From Apostichopus japonicus (lineage: Eukaryota; Echinodermata; Holothuroidea; Aspidochirotida; Stichopodidae): 64,000 nt of DNA. A program made the translations under genes and the position numbers. A model generated the notes under the pieces. It saw nothing but the letters and a program-made list of their open reading frames with translations. It was not told the origin of the DNA and did not search any database. The DNA is taken from contig NC_092567.1 in assembly GCF_037975245.1 (NCBI RefSeq), positions 3,728,214-3,792,213 on the forward strand, read 5' to 3'. Shown piece after piece: positions 47,587 through 61,393 of this stretch; positions within the stretch are counted from its first letter, which is position 1; every line of letters begins with the position of its first letter.

Positions 47587-48030
47587 TGTTTGTGGTCGTC
47601 TTCAACGTCATATTCCCTCAACCTGTAACCAGATGAATTTGTATATTTGTTATCTAAATTTATAAAGCCAGCTAAAATCCATGATATGTTTACAACAAAA
47701 TGTAGTGGTGACCAGAAGAGGGAAGATCCGTATTGGAAAATGCTATTTACCAGTGGTTAAATGTTTCTTAAAGTTGTCCCTAATCTAAACTATGCTAGTT
47801 ATTATGTTTAAACGTTGTTTGGCATCGTTTGGCACGGCCCTGGAGTAGTACGAACTTTTTTCCAGAATCTGTACCTTTTCTTAACAAAACTACATGTCGC
47901 TAGATTCACCTTCACTTCAAATATTTTCCTTTCGTACTTGTCGTAATTAACCTCCAAATTTAGATAACAAATATACAAATTCATCTGGTTACAGGTTGAG
48001 GGAATATGACGTTGAAGACGACCACAAACA
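47587..48030. repeat. Perfect 75-bp inverted repeat around a 294-bp spacer
   Basis: 47587-47661 and 47956-48030 are exact reverse complements by eye (TGTTTGTGGTCGTC... to ...TAACAAATATACAAATTCA). No target-site duplication flanks them and the spacer has no frame or terminal-repeat character. Options are a foldback-type element, an inverted duplication, or an assembly join. Confidence 0.9.
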
Positions 48031-49361
48031 TCTCAATTGTTACATCACAGATTTATGTATGCTTGCATTTACATGGAACGCCAAATAGTCCGGACTACTG
48101 ATGAAAGTATGTCTATAGGCCACACAATACACATTTTAAGCATCCTCCAATCAAGGATCAACATTCATGAAACAAATACCGAGGATAAAACTTAGGGAAG
48201 AATTGCAGGAGCCTGTTCCATGTAACTAGATTGAAGACACTCGGCTATAAATGCATTGACAATTGTGTATAGACTTTACAATTTGACAACAGAAACATAA
48301 AGGATAATTCCAAGTTTTGGGAAAAGATTTTGGTAGACATTGAAAATAGTTATATCGTATATTCAAGTTAGTACCTCTGCTAACACTAACAATGCAGTAG
48401 AATATAGAAAGCAGACGAAGAAAGGAAACGGATCACATAATCTTTGACTTGATTTTGTTATTATTTTTTAGACTTGCTGTTTTAGTATATTACACGACAT
48501 TCCAACAGTTTGATATTTATTGTCAATGTGTCATATTAGTGTAAGTCTTAAATTAACGTGGTTTTGAAATGCAACTTAATATACAGCACGGAATCTTGAT
48601 CATTCAATATTTTTGAAATTATTTTGTTACATGACATGTCCACAAATGTCATTATTTTGACATATTTCCAAGTCATGTGTTACCGAGCTCCATGGGGTAA
48701 TGCACCAACCCGATAGTTTATCCATTTTTGTCAAGATATGATGATAAATATTACGTATTTGAAGTATCGTCACGATAAAAAGAAAAAAAAAAAACACGGC
48801 AATTTGACTTTCCGTTTTTCAAGATTTTACAGGTTATCGTGACTTATAAACTCGACAAAGTGTTATATATGTTTGACGTGCTGTCAAGGTTATTACAAAG
48901 CAACAACTCGACAACTTCCTGAAAGTCTGAAACTCGACAAATAAATTTATATTACTTATGTTGATGTCGTGCTGTACTGACACAGTAGGTCTACATGTCG
49001 TTTGTACATTTCAAACCACGATCTGATTCATAACACACACACAAATTAATAAAAAATGATCAAATCAAATTTATCTCTGATTGTTATTGTAGTCGTAAGT
49101 TACGTAATAATTTGGTACAATTATAAGATACAAAATGGAAATTAGACTGAAACAAACTAGACATGGGTTTATTTTTATGGACAAAACGAGGACATGGTGT
49201 TTTGAAAAGAAAACAACAAAACATAGTGTCAGGCCCGTGTTAATACTCTCTAGTAGAATGACGGAACGATTAGCAAATATTGACTTTGCCAAGTCAATCA
49301 CGTGATACAGCTAATCGAATGGTTGACCAACTGTATTCTTTCACATTGCCTATATCATTAT
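48031..49361. other. Intergenic, no gene recognised
   Basis: AT-rich. The motif ACTCGACAA recurs at about 48849, 48906 and 48931. 49071-49301 minus is a hydrophobic short frame without splice support. Confidence 0.35.
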
Positions 49362-49559
49362 ACAAACATATCTCTAATTACCTTTGTTAATTAAACAAAC
49401 AGATCTCCCATTACCTATGTTCATTAAACAATGATATCTCTCATTACCAATGTTTATTAAACAAACATATCTCTAATTACCTTTGTTAATTAAACAAACA
49501 TATCTCTCATTACCTATGTTCATTAAACAAACAGATCTCTAATTATCTTTGTTTAATCA
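49362..49559. repeat. Six-copy 33-bp tandem array
   Basis: Units of ACAAACATATCTCTAATTAC plus CTTTGTTAATTAA, 33 bp each. At least two variants alternate (CTTTGTTAATT and CTATGTTCATT forms), suggesting a 66-bp higher-order unit. Each unit carries TTAAACAAACA. Confidence 0.9.
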
Positions 49560-51713
49560 CATGAATGGTAAAATCGATAAAAGAAAGCAAAAAGAAAACA
49601 AAAGAAAAGGGAATGAAGAAAAAATCAATAAAATATCGCAATTTATGGAAACATTTAAAAACAATGTGTCATATCGCATATAATATATAAAAAAGAATCC
49701 AACTTTTCATGAAAGGAGATTTAAAGTTAAATTTTAGCAATTTTGCTAGTGGAAGATTACCCCAAAAATGGTTACGATATTATGTGCAAAATGAGGAGAT
49801 ATAATGAAAGGACATGCTCGTTTGTTTGCAAGATTCTTTTAAGCTTGGGCAATTAAAGCCAACACAAGAACTTGCAATGACGTGGTAACCAAAAAATTGC
49901 GATATTTTCATGAAATTTTGACAATGTGCAAAATGTTCTGAAATAAATTGCCATTATAAAACCTATTATCAAAAGTTTACATTGGTTTGTTGAACAACTA
50001 TTGGTCTCAGCCATGAGTAAACTACAAGACCTACCATATATAGAAGTACGATCATTGATTTCAAGCTTCAGTAAACAAAATGTTCAGATTGTCATTATTT
50101 TCTTCGAATTATTATTGAATGACGTCACAGACACGTCATTGTATTGTCTTTTATCGGCTGTAATGTAACTAAAGGGAAGATACATAACTAAAGTAAACAT
50201 GAATATAAACGCCTATAGCCCGCGAAGTAATGAGATAAAGGAGAGTACAATAGAAAGCCAAACATTATCTTTAAATTAACTGATTTAGCTCAAAATAGTA
50301 ATGTTATGCAATGATCATTATATTACGTAATATACACGTTATCGTAAACCATACAACATATTATGTTTACAGTTGGCTTTAAATTCCATAGATTACAGAA
50401 TTAACCATGAACAATGAACAAAGGCAAAAAAAAAACACACAAACACAAACCACCCCAACAAAAACAAGTATAAAATTAGTAGCTGTAAGTGAATGCAAAT
50501 GATGCATAACATGCCATTACTTGTAACAAAACTGCTACAGGAAATATTTAAGCTAAATAAGAAAAGAAAACCTAAATAAATGACGTCATTTTTACTGGAA
50601 AAGTCTTGAAGTTCGATCTACACCAAAACTTCGATATAACAGATCACTCCTAGATTAATATGCAATTGCTGACCTTTGATAGAGATCATAGTGACTCTAA
50701 CACATTAAATGTATATCCAATAAGATCACTTTATGAAAAACGCAAAGAGTTAAAAAAATATAGGCCTATATACAAGTTTTAAATGGTTTCAAAGTTAATA
50801 ACAAAATACGTATAATGTTAATTGTAATTGTCGAAAGACAAAAGTAAGCACAGGAGGTTAAATCATTTCACTGAGAAGTTACATTGGTAGATTATACAAC
50901 CATCGTCACATTTGGTTTATTCTCTCTAAAAGATATACAATTGATATCACATTAATCTGAAGACACATCAAAGAACTGAGACAAGAATAACACTCATTGC
51001 CTCTGATTTCAGAACTGTTTAGTGTTACCATTACGTAACATCCGTATGGTATTACTATTACGTAACATCAGTTCAACTTTAATCTGAGTAAATACAGTAA
51101 AAATATCATAAATTACATTACAATGTAACAACCGATAGTCATGTTAGTACAGCATGTGAATACAATTACACATTCACTACATTACTTATCATAAGTTAAT
51201 CCGTTTAATGTACAAGGAATTATACATTCACTATATTAGATATCAGTAGTTGATCCGTTTAATGTAACAAGGAATAACATATTCCATATGTTATTACGCT
51301 TTAGTTAATCATTGCAATTTCATAACCTGATCATAACCTACATTCACTATGATTTTACGCAATGACATTTAATCTATATGATCATGAACAAGATTATTCT
51401 CTTTGTTATCAAACAGTAGCAAATTCGTTCAATATGTCACGTGATTGAACAATCCCTACATGAATAAGTCGCAGTTAATGCGTGCTATACGTCACGTGTC
51501 TAAAGAAAATAATAAGTTCAGCAGAATTGGAAAAGCAAGGTTCTCTCAAGATTTTTAAAAGTTTTTATTCAAAGCTAACGGACGAGCAACGTTGATAATT
51601 AACATCTACTCGCAAAATATGATCAATAATCAGAAACGAAAAGACGGTTAACTGAATAAAAATAGTCTGCATTGACATCGCCAGAGACGTTACTGAGAAG
51701 AATGTCAGACTAT
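49560..51713. other. Intergenic AT-rich DNA
   Basis: No gene recognised. Scattered TGACGTCA or ACGTCA motifs occur near 50120 and 50580. 51180-51300 repeats CCGTTTAATGTA and ACATTCACTA phrases twice or more. Confidence 0.4.
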
Positions 51714-51899
51714 CTGCTCTCTCTTTCTCCACCCCCTCCCTCTCTCTCCACTCAGCTCTCTCCACTCCCCCCTCTATCTCTGTCCAGCTCTCTCTCCACC
51801 CACCCTCTCCGTCCAGCCGTCTCGCTCGGCACCCCCCCTCTCGAACCCCCACCCCAGTTGTCTCGCTCTCTCTCGCCACCTCTTTGTCTGTGTCTCTGG
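51714..51899. repeat. Pyrimidine-rich CT/CCCC tract
   Basis: About 185 bp almost purely C and T on the plus strand, with CTCTCC and CCCCC blocks. It produces frames on both strands (S/P-rich plus, E/R-rich minus) that are compositional. It could adopt non-B structure. Confidence 0.85.
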
Positions 51900-52059
51900 A
51901 CTAGTACACGTTAGACAATCTGCTGTTCCTCGTTGTGATAACTCTAGTTCAAATGTGTAACCTAGAAAGACAGAAAATTATTACTATTAAATAGTGTAAT
52001 CACCTCCACGAACTGCTATAGTTAATGATGGGATGAAAAAAAACAACTACTAACGGGAG

Positions 52060-54148
52060 CCATGCTAGACAGAATAACATGCATCACCTGCTACACACAT
52101 CGCGGAGATGCCTGCTACACACAATAAGAGGCATCCCCTGATACACATACTGACAGAGATCCCTGCTACATAGAATAACAGTTATCACCTGTGTTACACA
52201 GTATAACATTTATCACCTGATACACAGACTGACGGAGATCCCTGCTACACAGAATAACGGGCATCACCTGCTACACATACTGAGAGAGATCACTGCTACA
52301 CAGAATAACAGGCATAACCTTTTGCATACACTTACTGAGTTCCCTGCTACACAAAATAACAGGCATCACCTAAACACACTGACGGAGATCCCTGCTACAC
52401 AGAATAACAGACATCACCTGCTACACAGACTGACGGAGATCCCTGCTACATAGAATAACATGTATCACCTGTTACACCGTATAACAGCTATCACCTTATC
52501 AGGTGATAGCTGATAGACTGACGGAGATCACTGCTACACAGAAAAACAGGCATCACCTGCTACACAGACTGACAGAGATGCCTGCTACACAGAATAACAG
52601 GCATAAACTGTTGCATATACTTACTGAGTCCCCTGCTACACAGAATAACAGGCATCACCTACACACACTGACGGAGATCCCTACTACATTGAATAACAGG
52701 CATCACCTGTTACAGAGACTGACGGAGATCCCTGCTACACAGAATAACAGGCATCACCTGCTTCACATACTGACAGAGATCCCTACTACACAGAATAACA
52801 TGCATCACCTGCTTCACATACTGACATAGATCCCTGCTACATAGAATAACAGGCATCACCTGCTTCACATACTGACAGAGATGCCTGCTACACAGAATAA
52901 GATGCATCACCTGCTACACATACTGACAGAGATCCCTGCTACACAGAATAACAGGTATAAACTGTTGCATGTACTTACTGAGTTCCCTGCTACACAGAAT
53001 AACAGGCATCACCTACCCACACTGACGGAGATCCCTGCTACATAGAATAACAGGCATCACCTGTTACAGAGACTGACGGAGATCCCTGCTACATTGAATA
53101 ACAGGCATCACCTGCTACACATTCTGACATAGATCCCTGCTACACAGAATAACAGGCATCACCTGCTACACATACTGACGGAGATCCCTGCTACATAGAA
53201 TAACACGAATCACCTGTTACACATACTGACAGAGATCCCTGCTACCAAAAAAAGCATGCATCATCTGCTACAAATACTGACAGAGATCCCTGCTACATAG
53301 AATAAAAGGCATTACCTGCTACACTTACTGACATAGAGCCCTGCTACACATAATAGCATGCATCACCTGCTACACATACTGACAGAGATCCCTGCTATAC
53401 AGAATAACAGGCACCACCTGCTACACAGACTGACAGAGATCCCTGTTACACATAATAACATGCATCACCTGCTACACATACTGACAGAGATCCCTGCTAT
53501 ACAGAATAACATGCATCATCTGCTACAAATACTGACAGAGATCCCTGCTACATAGAATAAAAGGCATTACCTGCTACACAGACTGACAGGGATCCCTGCT
53601 ACACATAATAACAGGCATCACCTGTTACCCAGACTGACGGAGATCCCTGCTACACAGAATAACAGCCATCACCTGCTACTCATACTGACAGAGATCCTTG
53701 ATACACATAATAACAGGCATTACCTGCTACACATACTGACAGAGATCCCTGCTACACAGAATGACAGGCATCACCTGCTACACAGAATGACAGAGACCCC
53801 TGTTACACATAATAACAGGCATTACCTGCTACACAACCCTAGAAGGGATCCCTGCTATACAAAATAACAGGCATTACCTGCTACACATACTGACAGAGAT
53901 CTCTGCTACACAGAATACAGGCATGACCTGCTACACATACTGACAGAGATCCCTGCTACACAGAATTACAGGCATCACCTGCTACACAGACTGACAGAGA
54001 TCCCTACTACGCAGAATAAGATGCATCGCCTGATACACATACTGACGGAGATCCCTGCTACATACAATAACATGCATCACCTGCTACACATACTAACGGA
54101 TGTCCCTGCTACACATAATATTTGGGATCATTTATTACACAGACTGAA
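52060..54148. repeat. 51-bp minisatellite, about 40 copies
   Basis: The unit is close to GAGATCCCTGCTACACAGAA, TAACAGGCATCACCTGCTAC, ACATACTGACA. Because 51 is a multiple of three, a 17-residue protein-like repeat appears in frames such as 52503-52829, with TEIPATQNNRHHLLHIL as a consensus; stops interrupt it elsewhere. A 12-bp-arm inverted repeat (CAGCTATCACCT/AGGTGATAGCTG) sits at 52485-52512 where the unit order flips. Confidence 0.92.
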
Positions 54149-57122
54149 TCATCTGCTGTCATATTATTGAAAACCAACTAACCAATTAAGGGTTAAAACA
54201 AGTTTTATCTCGGAGAGGTATTTCTCTTTTTCTTTCCATATTAGAATATGGGTCCCCGCTTCGAGTCACTCCAAGATTAATGTATGTCGTCCAGTTACAG
54301 AGTTGTTGAAAATTCATAATCATGGACGTTAAATATGCATGTAAGAGACGACTTCGGTCAGCTTGCGGCTTTGATAAGCCAATGAGGCTTCTTCGCGAGT
54401 TCCTGTTGTTACGTTACGGAGATTCAATTACTTCTATGTAAGTGTGCAGTCTGTTTTTTTTTAAACAAATATCATCCAAAACAAAACATTTGATTATAAC
54501 AGTGAGTCTCATTCAGCTGTGATATTCCATACTAACCTCATGAGACTGTGCATTTCCGCCTCTGTGCAAAAAAAGAAAGAAATTCACAATTATCCATCTT
54601 AACAGGATGATTTGAAAGAAAGCTTGTGATTACTTCCAATTCTTCGTAAGAGTTCGTAAGGAGTACCCTACCTTTGCTATATTTCAAAACATTTTTTGTG
54701 TGTCAAAGTCATTGGGTATGCAATTTACAGCAACTGCCATTTACAGAAAAATAGTGATGGCCATTACTTGCAACAGACTCCCGCCAAAGATTCAGGTACA
54801 GTAGCAATGCATCTCAAGATTAATTGATCGATTTAGTGAATATACAAAGCTCTTGTTTTGTGAGACGCCCTCTATTTACATAGTAGCAGAGGCAGTAATG
54901 GCAATGGATTGCTTAACTGATCGCTTTGTGAGTTTATTTAGTATTTTGAAATATTTAGTATAATTCATCGCATTAATTTGAATTATTGATCACATTTTGA
55001 TCTCCGCTGATACTAATGATCTAATTATACACTACATGTGTTCCCTCTGAATGGTGGGTGTAATGACTAGTTGTTACGTAATATGTCTGTTGTCTCTGCT
55101 CATCAACATTAAAGGTACCAATATGTGACAGAAGGAGAACCAAGCATTAGTTTTAACATATATTGAGAGATTATAAACAAATTAGCAGAGAGTAGATATC
55201 TGAGTTATAAAACTTGACCGACTTAAACAGATTACAATATAATAATATTAAAACACCACCCAACTTAATATTTTCTGACAGTGTTCAATATCCGATTTAC
55301 TCCATGAATATTAAATTTCACTCTATTGCACATTTTATGACAGTTATGTCAACTGAGATAACATAATGAGCTTCAAATGCTCAACAGACTATAATATCTC
55401 ATCCTCGTATAATGTTAGCGCTGAGTAAATAGCTGAGGCTCATCAATATAAGTGACTGGACTACTGGTCTAATACACAGATCATTCGTTCAGTTCAATGG
55501 ATGCAACCAAAATTCAGTATGAAACATAACAATGACAAATTGTACTGTATGCAATTCAGAGGTGTTATGTTGTTTATCTCAAGTTACGTTAATGTTTACA
55601 ATAAACATTTAAAAATGAAATTTTGAGTATTGGAAAATAAAATGGATTCATGCCTTACAATTTGACTAGTATGATATTGGTTTGGTAAAATATTAAAAAA
55701 ATTGGCCGATTACATGGTTAAACACTAACAATATCAGGGTGTGCTAGAAATCAATCCATTTTTATACAACAATCTTTTCTAAATTACTTGTATTTCTCGC
55801 CGCTCTTGACTGACACGTCAGCATTGATTTAAGCACATTGCCCAATTATTGTTTATTCTTTGTTGGAAATGTCGAGGAGTCACCTCACATTTATATAGGT
55901 TCATCTTCATTAAATACCTACGCCGTTGCTTTCATGTCAGTTTTGTCTAGGAGACTTACGGTACCTGATGCACGTGATCCCTCAGATACCAAAAACATCA
56001 TTTGTGTATATTGTTTCAAGTTTCCTTATATTTAGTATCGCAACAGCTTGGAATGCTTACATTCCACAGGGAATGGTTTCTTCTCCGAGTTAGTCATTTT
56101 ATGCCACGGTGGACGCTCTCGTATACTCACATAACCAATAGAGCGGACCAGTTTATCTCTTCAATTTCAAAAATTAATGTGTTCCTGTTTGACGGGTATG
56201 TGACGATGCTTACATGCAAACTTTATTGCATCGTTTACCGAATTTCTGTGAGAAGCTTAGCTACTCCTAAACCGTCCGCAACCCCTTCCCGACCACGGAG
56301 AATGATTCTATTTCACTTTATATTATCAAAGAATACCGGGGTATAGATTTATGGGAGATTTGAGTACAGATTTTTTGTGTGTGTAAAATAAATTGTTACA
56401 CTATGGTAACACTGTTGAATCGTAATCTGACATTTAATGATGTTTACATGAGATTTGTTTATGTAACAAACATTCCTTTCACAGTCAATAACCTGTGAAC
56501 AAACAAAGGTTTTACCATAAGAAATTTAAAAATCGCTTCTTTGATACGTTTTGAACATAGTAACGAATTATGATAGCCTATGCACATCAGCAGAGTGAAA
56601 TGAAATAATCACTAAGTATCCAGTGGGGGGGGGGGGGTGGTTGGCAGCTGAATTTTTAATAATTATGTTTTTAGATTGTAACCCACCACACCATCTTACT
56701 AACCCTTCTAGTATTTAAATGTCTACCCGTTTCTTTCTTTACAATTTCTCTGAGTGTGCGCAGAAAGAAGATTATTTAGGCCGCATCCAAACTTGACATT
56801 GAGAACAGTGCTATTATCATTACGAGATATAAACTTGTAGCTGGCCTGTTCGATATTTATAAATCTTTCCCCCCTGATGAGAAAAAAAAGTATAATACTC
56901 TTTCGTTTAATTTCTTTGTTTCACATTAAATAATACCTCTTCGTCTGTTATTAAAATTACCGTTACTAATTAACAGGAACATTAATCTATGTCTCTCTTA
57001 CCTCTTCTCTAAGTAGATTGCCAATTGAGTCACAGGCCTGAAAGGAAAATGAATATTATATTCATGAGATTCTGAAATTGAATTTCAGGAAAATATAATA
57101 TGGCGAAGCAAAAAAATATATA
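54149..57122. other. Intergenic with one possible exon
   Basis: 54268-54345 resembles the reverse of 41820-41905 and follows a strong acceptor (TTTCTCTTTTTCTTTCCATATTAG, split here as T/C tract plus TTAG). From there a frame of about 27 codons with SKINVCRPVTELL runs to TAA. It may be an exon or a dispersed repeat. A G13 run lies at 56625-56637. Other short frames were not supported. Confidence 0.3.
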
Positions 57123-57635
57123 TACAGTCTCCAGGTTGCTACGCAATTAACTCCGACGCTTTCCGTGATTCATTTTGAACGATACACATCCCCGATTTCC
57201 GTTACTCAAAATTTTACACGTGGTGACCAAATTTTTAAACTGCCGTAACTCGGCGAAATATTATTCGATTTGACTGAAACTTTCGGTGCTATCTTAAAAC
57301 ATAGTCATAATGCAGATTCCGAAAGATTTTTATAATCGGTTCAGTAGTTTTTGAGATATTAAGAGACTAAAAATCGTTACCCCAAAAAACCTTGCTCAGA
57401 AAAAGCTGTATCCCGATATGTTGGGTACTTCTGTCAATCATTTTTCTGGCTTGTATATGTAAATGAAGGTCTATTCAATCTTGTTGAGAAAGTTCAGCCC
57501 CTTTCCCTATTTAGTTTGAATATTATTCATATTTGAAATCTTGCTCCGTTTCGGATTGGTGCTGGCATCTGGAACTAGAAAAACGACAAGACGTCATATG
57601 TAAATTTTGACCCCATATGTAAATATGTGACACAG

Positions 57636-59653
57636 CCTCATTTGCGAATCTGGGACAACAAATAAACTTCCCACCGCAAGTCTGTTCATGGACCGAAAAT
57701 GTTGAAAATGAAGCGTTCACTCCGCAATATCTTCGCTTAATTGAAGGTAAGTGACATCTAAATACATTAACTACAATGTCGGAGGTAATTTTGACGTACA
57801 ATGTTATGATTTTGTTGCCGAATTCAGCAACAAAAGACTCGGAAACTGAGCTGGCAGTTGCGCGAAAATTATGTGTTGCACTGCAGTATAGGTTACGCAA
57901 TAATAATGTCAGTGAAAGTAGCGTTACCCTAGTCCGTAGTACGCCTACACCATTGAACTTTACGAAGTCTACTGAGTGATAAAAATTGAACATTTATCGT
58001 ATTGTTTATTGAAGGGAAACATATTCAGTCTTATTTTTGGTAGGGTTTGATTGGATTCGCTAGGGTGTGATTGAATTTGGGTCAGGTGTGGTTTAACTTT
58101 CTCTTCAGGCTGGGCGTCTTCGGAGAAACATATCTCAATATATTTCAGTAGGAACTTAAAACTGTTTACTGTTCAATCTTCATGAATATTATAGGCCTAA
58201 GGCCCATTAGGCATTTACTTATGAGATGGGACTAAGTTATAACTGGTTTAACCCAATCAATGCCTAATTCAGATTTTCTGAAAGCCCCATTACTTTTTCT
58301 CTCTTACACTATAAATATCAGTCATTCAGCATCCATATTCTTCCTACTAAAATACAAAATACAAACGATGACAAATAGTTTTAAAGCTTTATTATGAACT
58401 TTAATGAATAAATCCGAACCTAGACCTAGTATAGGCTATGGAAGTTTATGTTGTTGTCTGGGAAGCTCATTCCAGGGAAATAATCTTCCTATTCCGACAC
58501 ACACCTTATGATATTTACACCAACATGCTAATATTTAGGCCAGATTTAGTGAAAATTATGTTACCTTTTGAAAGTTTCAGCGGGCACTTTACTTTAAAGT
58601 CCTGCATACGGCGAAGCCCTGTTCAATTGTTTTTTAAATGAAGTTTTTTAAGTATCCTCACTGTTTCAATGTGTTGCAACTCTCGTGATGGTCAGATGTA
58701 TGGAAACAGTCACAGTAAATCAAAGAACTGATTACATTAATTTTTTTTTCTTTTTGACAAAAAAGTGGCCCCATATCTAAAAATGCAGTTTTTAGCTAAA
58801 CAAGCCGGTTACAGAATGTTTAAAAATTCACTGTTCCTGCACAAATCAAGCATTAATTCATTAATTAGTTCATTAATTAATTAATTAATAATTAATTAAA
58901 TAATAAATAATTCATTCATTCATTCATTCATAAAAAGAGGGTGAGTGCTGCTTCGATCGATTGTATTATAATCCTGTAACAAAAGAAATTTAAGAATTAC
59001 AATTTTTCCACTAAAGATGTAATTTTAATGTATAGGATAGAAGTTTTTTTCCTGTTTAGAGTTTTCTTAGTTTTTTATATTAACAAATTATTCTTAATTC
59101 ATGTAATTATTATTCAAGTTTCAATTTAGCTCTGGAAGTATGTGTCAAACACTCAAAATTTCATGGCATGCATGTAATGCGTACATATCAATATGCTGAT
59201 TTTTGTTTTTTTGTGAATTTGGTTAATTATTAGTGATAAACCTTTGTTAATTCTTAATCTTCTTCAGACTATCCTTTGAAAGTTTTTTTCAAATGCTGTA
59301 GCAAAAATTCCCCCTGCTAAAATCATTACTTCTAACTATCAAAAAAGTGAAATACTGTATAATTTTGTGTAAATGGCATACCAAAATTATATAAATTGGC
59401 CAGGAATAAAAAATCACTATTTGAGTACTGTATTTTGTGGAATAGCAGGAATCACGGATAGCTGTATTTGTGTCATGTGTTGAATTGTGTTTGCTTTCCA
59501 GTTATTAGAAAAAGACAATTGTTATAGAAGAATTTCTTTTCTCCCCACAGCAAACTGTATCATGCAGCATTCCAGACAGAATTACAAAGGAGCAAAAAAA
59601 CCTTGAACAAATATGACTTTCACAAGAATGTAAAAGTGCAAGTTTGTATGTAG
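57636..59653 (+). CDS. Possible exons of an unknown gene inside the 5.2-kb element
   Basis: Two splice-bounded segments are seen. 57636-57746 follows GACACAG and ends GAAG|GTAAGT; it reads through QVCSWTENVENEAFTPQYL. 59551-59653 follows a strong acceptor, TTTCTTTTCTCCCCACAG, and reads KLYHAAFQTELQRSKKTLNK onward to TAG; AATAAA follows at 59943-59948. The two do not share a phase in that reading, so at least one intervening exon is required, or the last exon uses its shorter frame. Frames also exist on the minus strand over 57523-57993 (156 codons). Function unknown; weak call. Confidence 0.25.
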
Positions 59654-61209
59654 CATGTATTGGGTAAGCGAGACACCACATTTCTGATTGCTCCAGATGA
59701 CTTTGCTGCAAATTAATACCAGCGTGCCGTGTTGTTAGTCTGCAGTGGACTTGCATCCCATCCTGTATTCTGATCTGCTTTCTGCAAGGAAACTGCGAGT
59801 CGTGAGGATAAGCACTGGACTCTTCAAACTTTATGGAAATTCAGCAGGATTGAATCTACAAGAACATTATTTCTAGTTGCAAGTTGCTCAACACCCAAAC
59901 GGAGACTGGATGTTGTAATATTCGTCACGAAATACAATTAAGAATAAAAGTGATTTATTTTCCCTAAAATGCAGTGCAGAATCAAATATTAAGATGTTTC
60001 AGGGTTTTTATCTAGGCTGTAGTCTCTTACTGTATCTTCACACAAACATTTTGATGACCATTTTTGATTGAACTGCTTTGTTGTCTGTTATTTCATTAAT
60101 ATTTTGGGGAGGGCCCAGGAAAATTGATGGATAGGTCGTTTTGAGTACAGTAACTTGCAACTAGCGTTTTCCTTTGTTTTGACAATGCATGTGTATACAA
60201 CTTTATGGGTTTTATTACGTGCAAGTATTTTTATTCATAAAAGAAATATTTATCTTTGTCATTAATTGTTAAGTATACAGCACAGGTACAAAGAAAGAGC
60301 ACAACAGTTGAAAGGAAAGATTTATGAAAGAAGCAGACAATATATGAAAGAAAAGAGGTTATTTTAGTCTTATCTCTTTTTATATTAAATCTATTTATAT
60401 TAGGATAAAAAATCAATGGTGGATCCAGAAGGGGGTGGAGGGGCGACCACCCCTTTGCAGCTCGTGAAATTGTTTTATTTTAAGCCAAATTTTGTGAAAT
60501 CATCATGTGGCATGCACCCTGGGCCGTCGTCGATAAGGAGGTGGACTGGCCCCTTGTTAACCATTTTAATGTAGTGACCTTTCTTCCCCTTTAGAATATT
60601 GGTTTCCAAAAATTAGGATTTTTTTTTTGAAAATCTGGTGGGGGGGGGTGCGTCAATGAAATAGTTTATAGAATTGTGTCGTCTATGGTGAAACTGCAGA
60701 CAAAGTTTTTCCCTGGTAAGCATTTTGGAATTGTTAGGATTTGGATGGCATGTGACCCCCCCCCCCCACGTGGCACTGGTCACCATGTGCACAAATATCC
60801 ATCTATAAGACTAGAAGTTATTAACAAATGCCTCTCTACACCAGGGCTGTTATCCTATTCACAAAGTGGGCAGCCTTAATGAAGTGGAGAGGGGGTTGGG
60901 GATCATAAATTTCCTCCACAAATAAGGGGAACAGTTTTTTTCCGAACATGCCAGCTGGAAAGTGAATGGAATTGGTACCACCCTATCACAAGAATTTTTA
61001 CCGTGCTGTACAACCACCCTGCTACCCCCGAAAATGTTTGTGTTTCCGTTTATTATGATATTCCCCCCCCCCCCCCCCATGAGACAAGCCTGCTTCATGA
61101 TCCCCTATCAACAAAATCCAAGCTCTGCCATAGAAACCACCCAATTATGAATAAGATGCAACATGGACCAGTATCACCAACTGCGGCCCACAACAACCTT
61201 ATTTTAAAG

Positions 61210-61393
61210 CAGGGGTGGTGCCATGATTTCCCCATGGGGGCTAGACTCTCAGACGGGGCTAAATTGCACACAATTTGTGTTATTAACATTTTTCTTACAC
61301 CCCCGACATATTTCAAAAATATCTCCAACTGGGCTAGAACTCTCCGACGGAGGAGGGGGTGGGGGCCCTAGCCCCATGCTGGCACCACCCTTG
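61210..61393. mobile_element. Short hAT-like MITE candidate (184 bp)
   Basis: CAGGGGTGGTGCCA (61210-61223) is mirrored by TGGCACCACCCTTG (61380-61393) with one mismatch, and ATGGGG-GCTAG blocks follow inside both arms. The 8-bp flanks differ, so either the duplication has decayed or the ends are slightly misplaced. Confidence 0.5.

Noticed and set aside
51565-51914. Overlapping frames on both strands
   Set aside because: Caused by the pyrimidine-rich tract; S/P and E/R composition.
52503-53555. Repeat-protein-like frames
   Set aside because: Explained by a 51-bp unit that is a multiple of three; interrupted by stops and lacking a gene context.
57523-57993. 156-codon minus-strand frame
   Set aside because: No start context or family match; the plus strand across the same stretch has a better donor-bounded exon.
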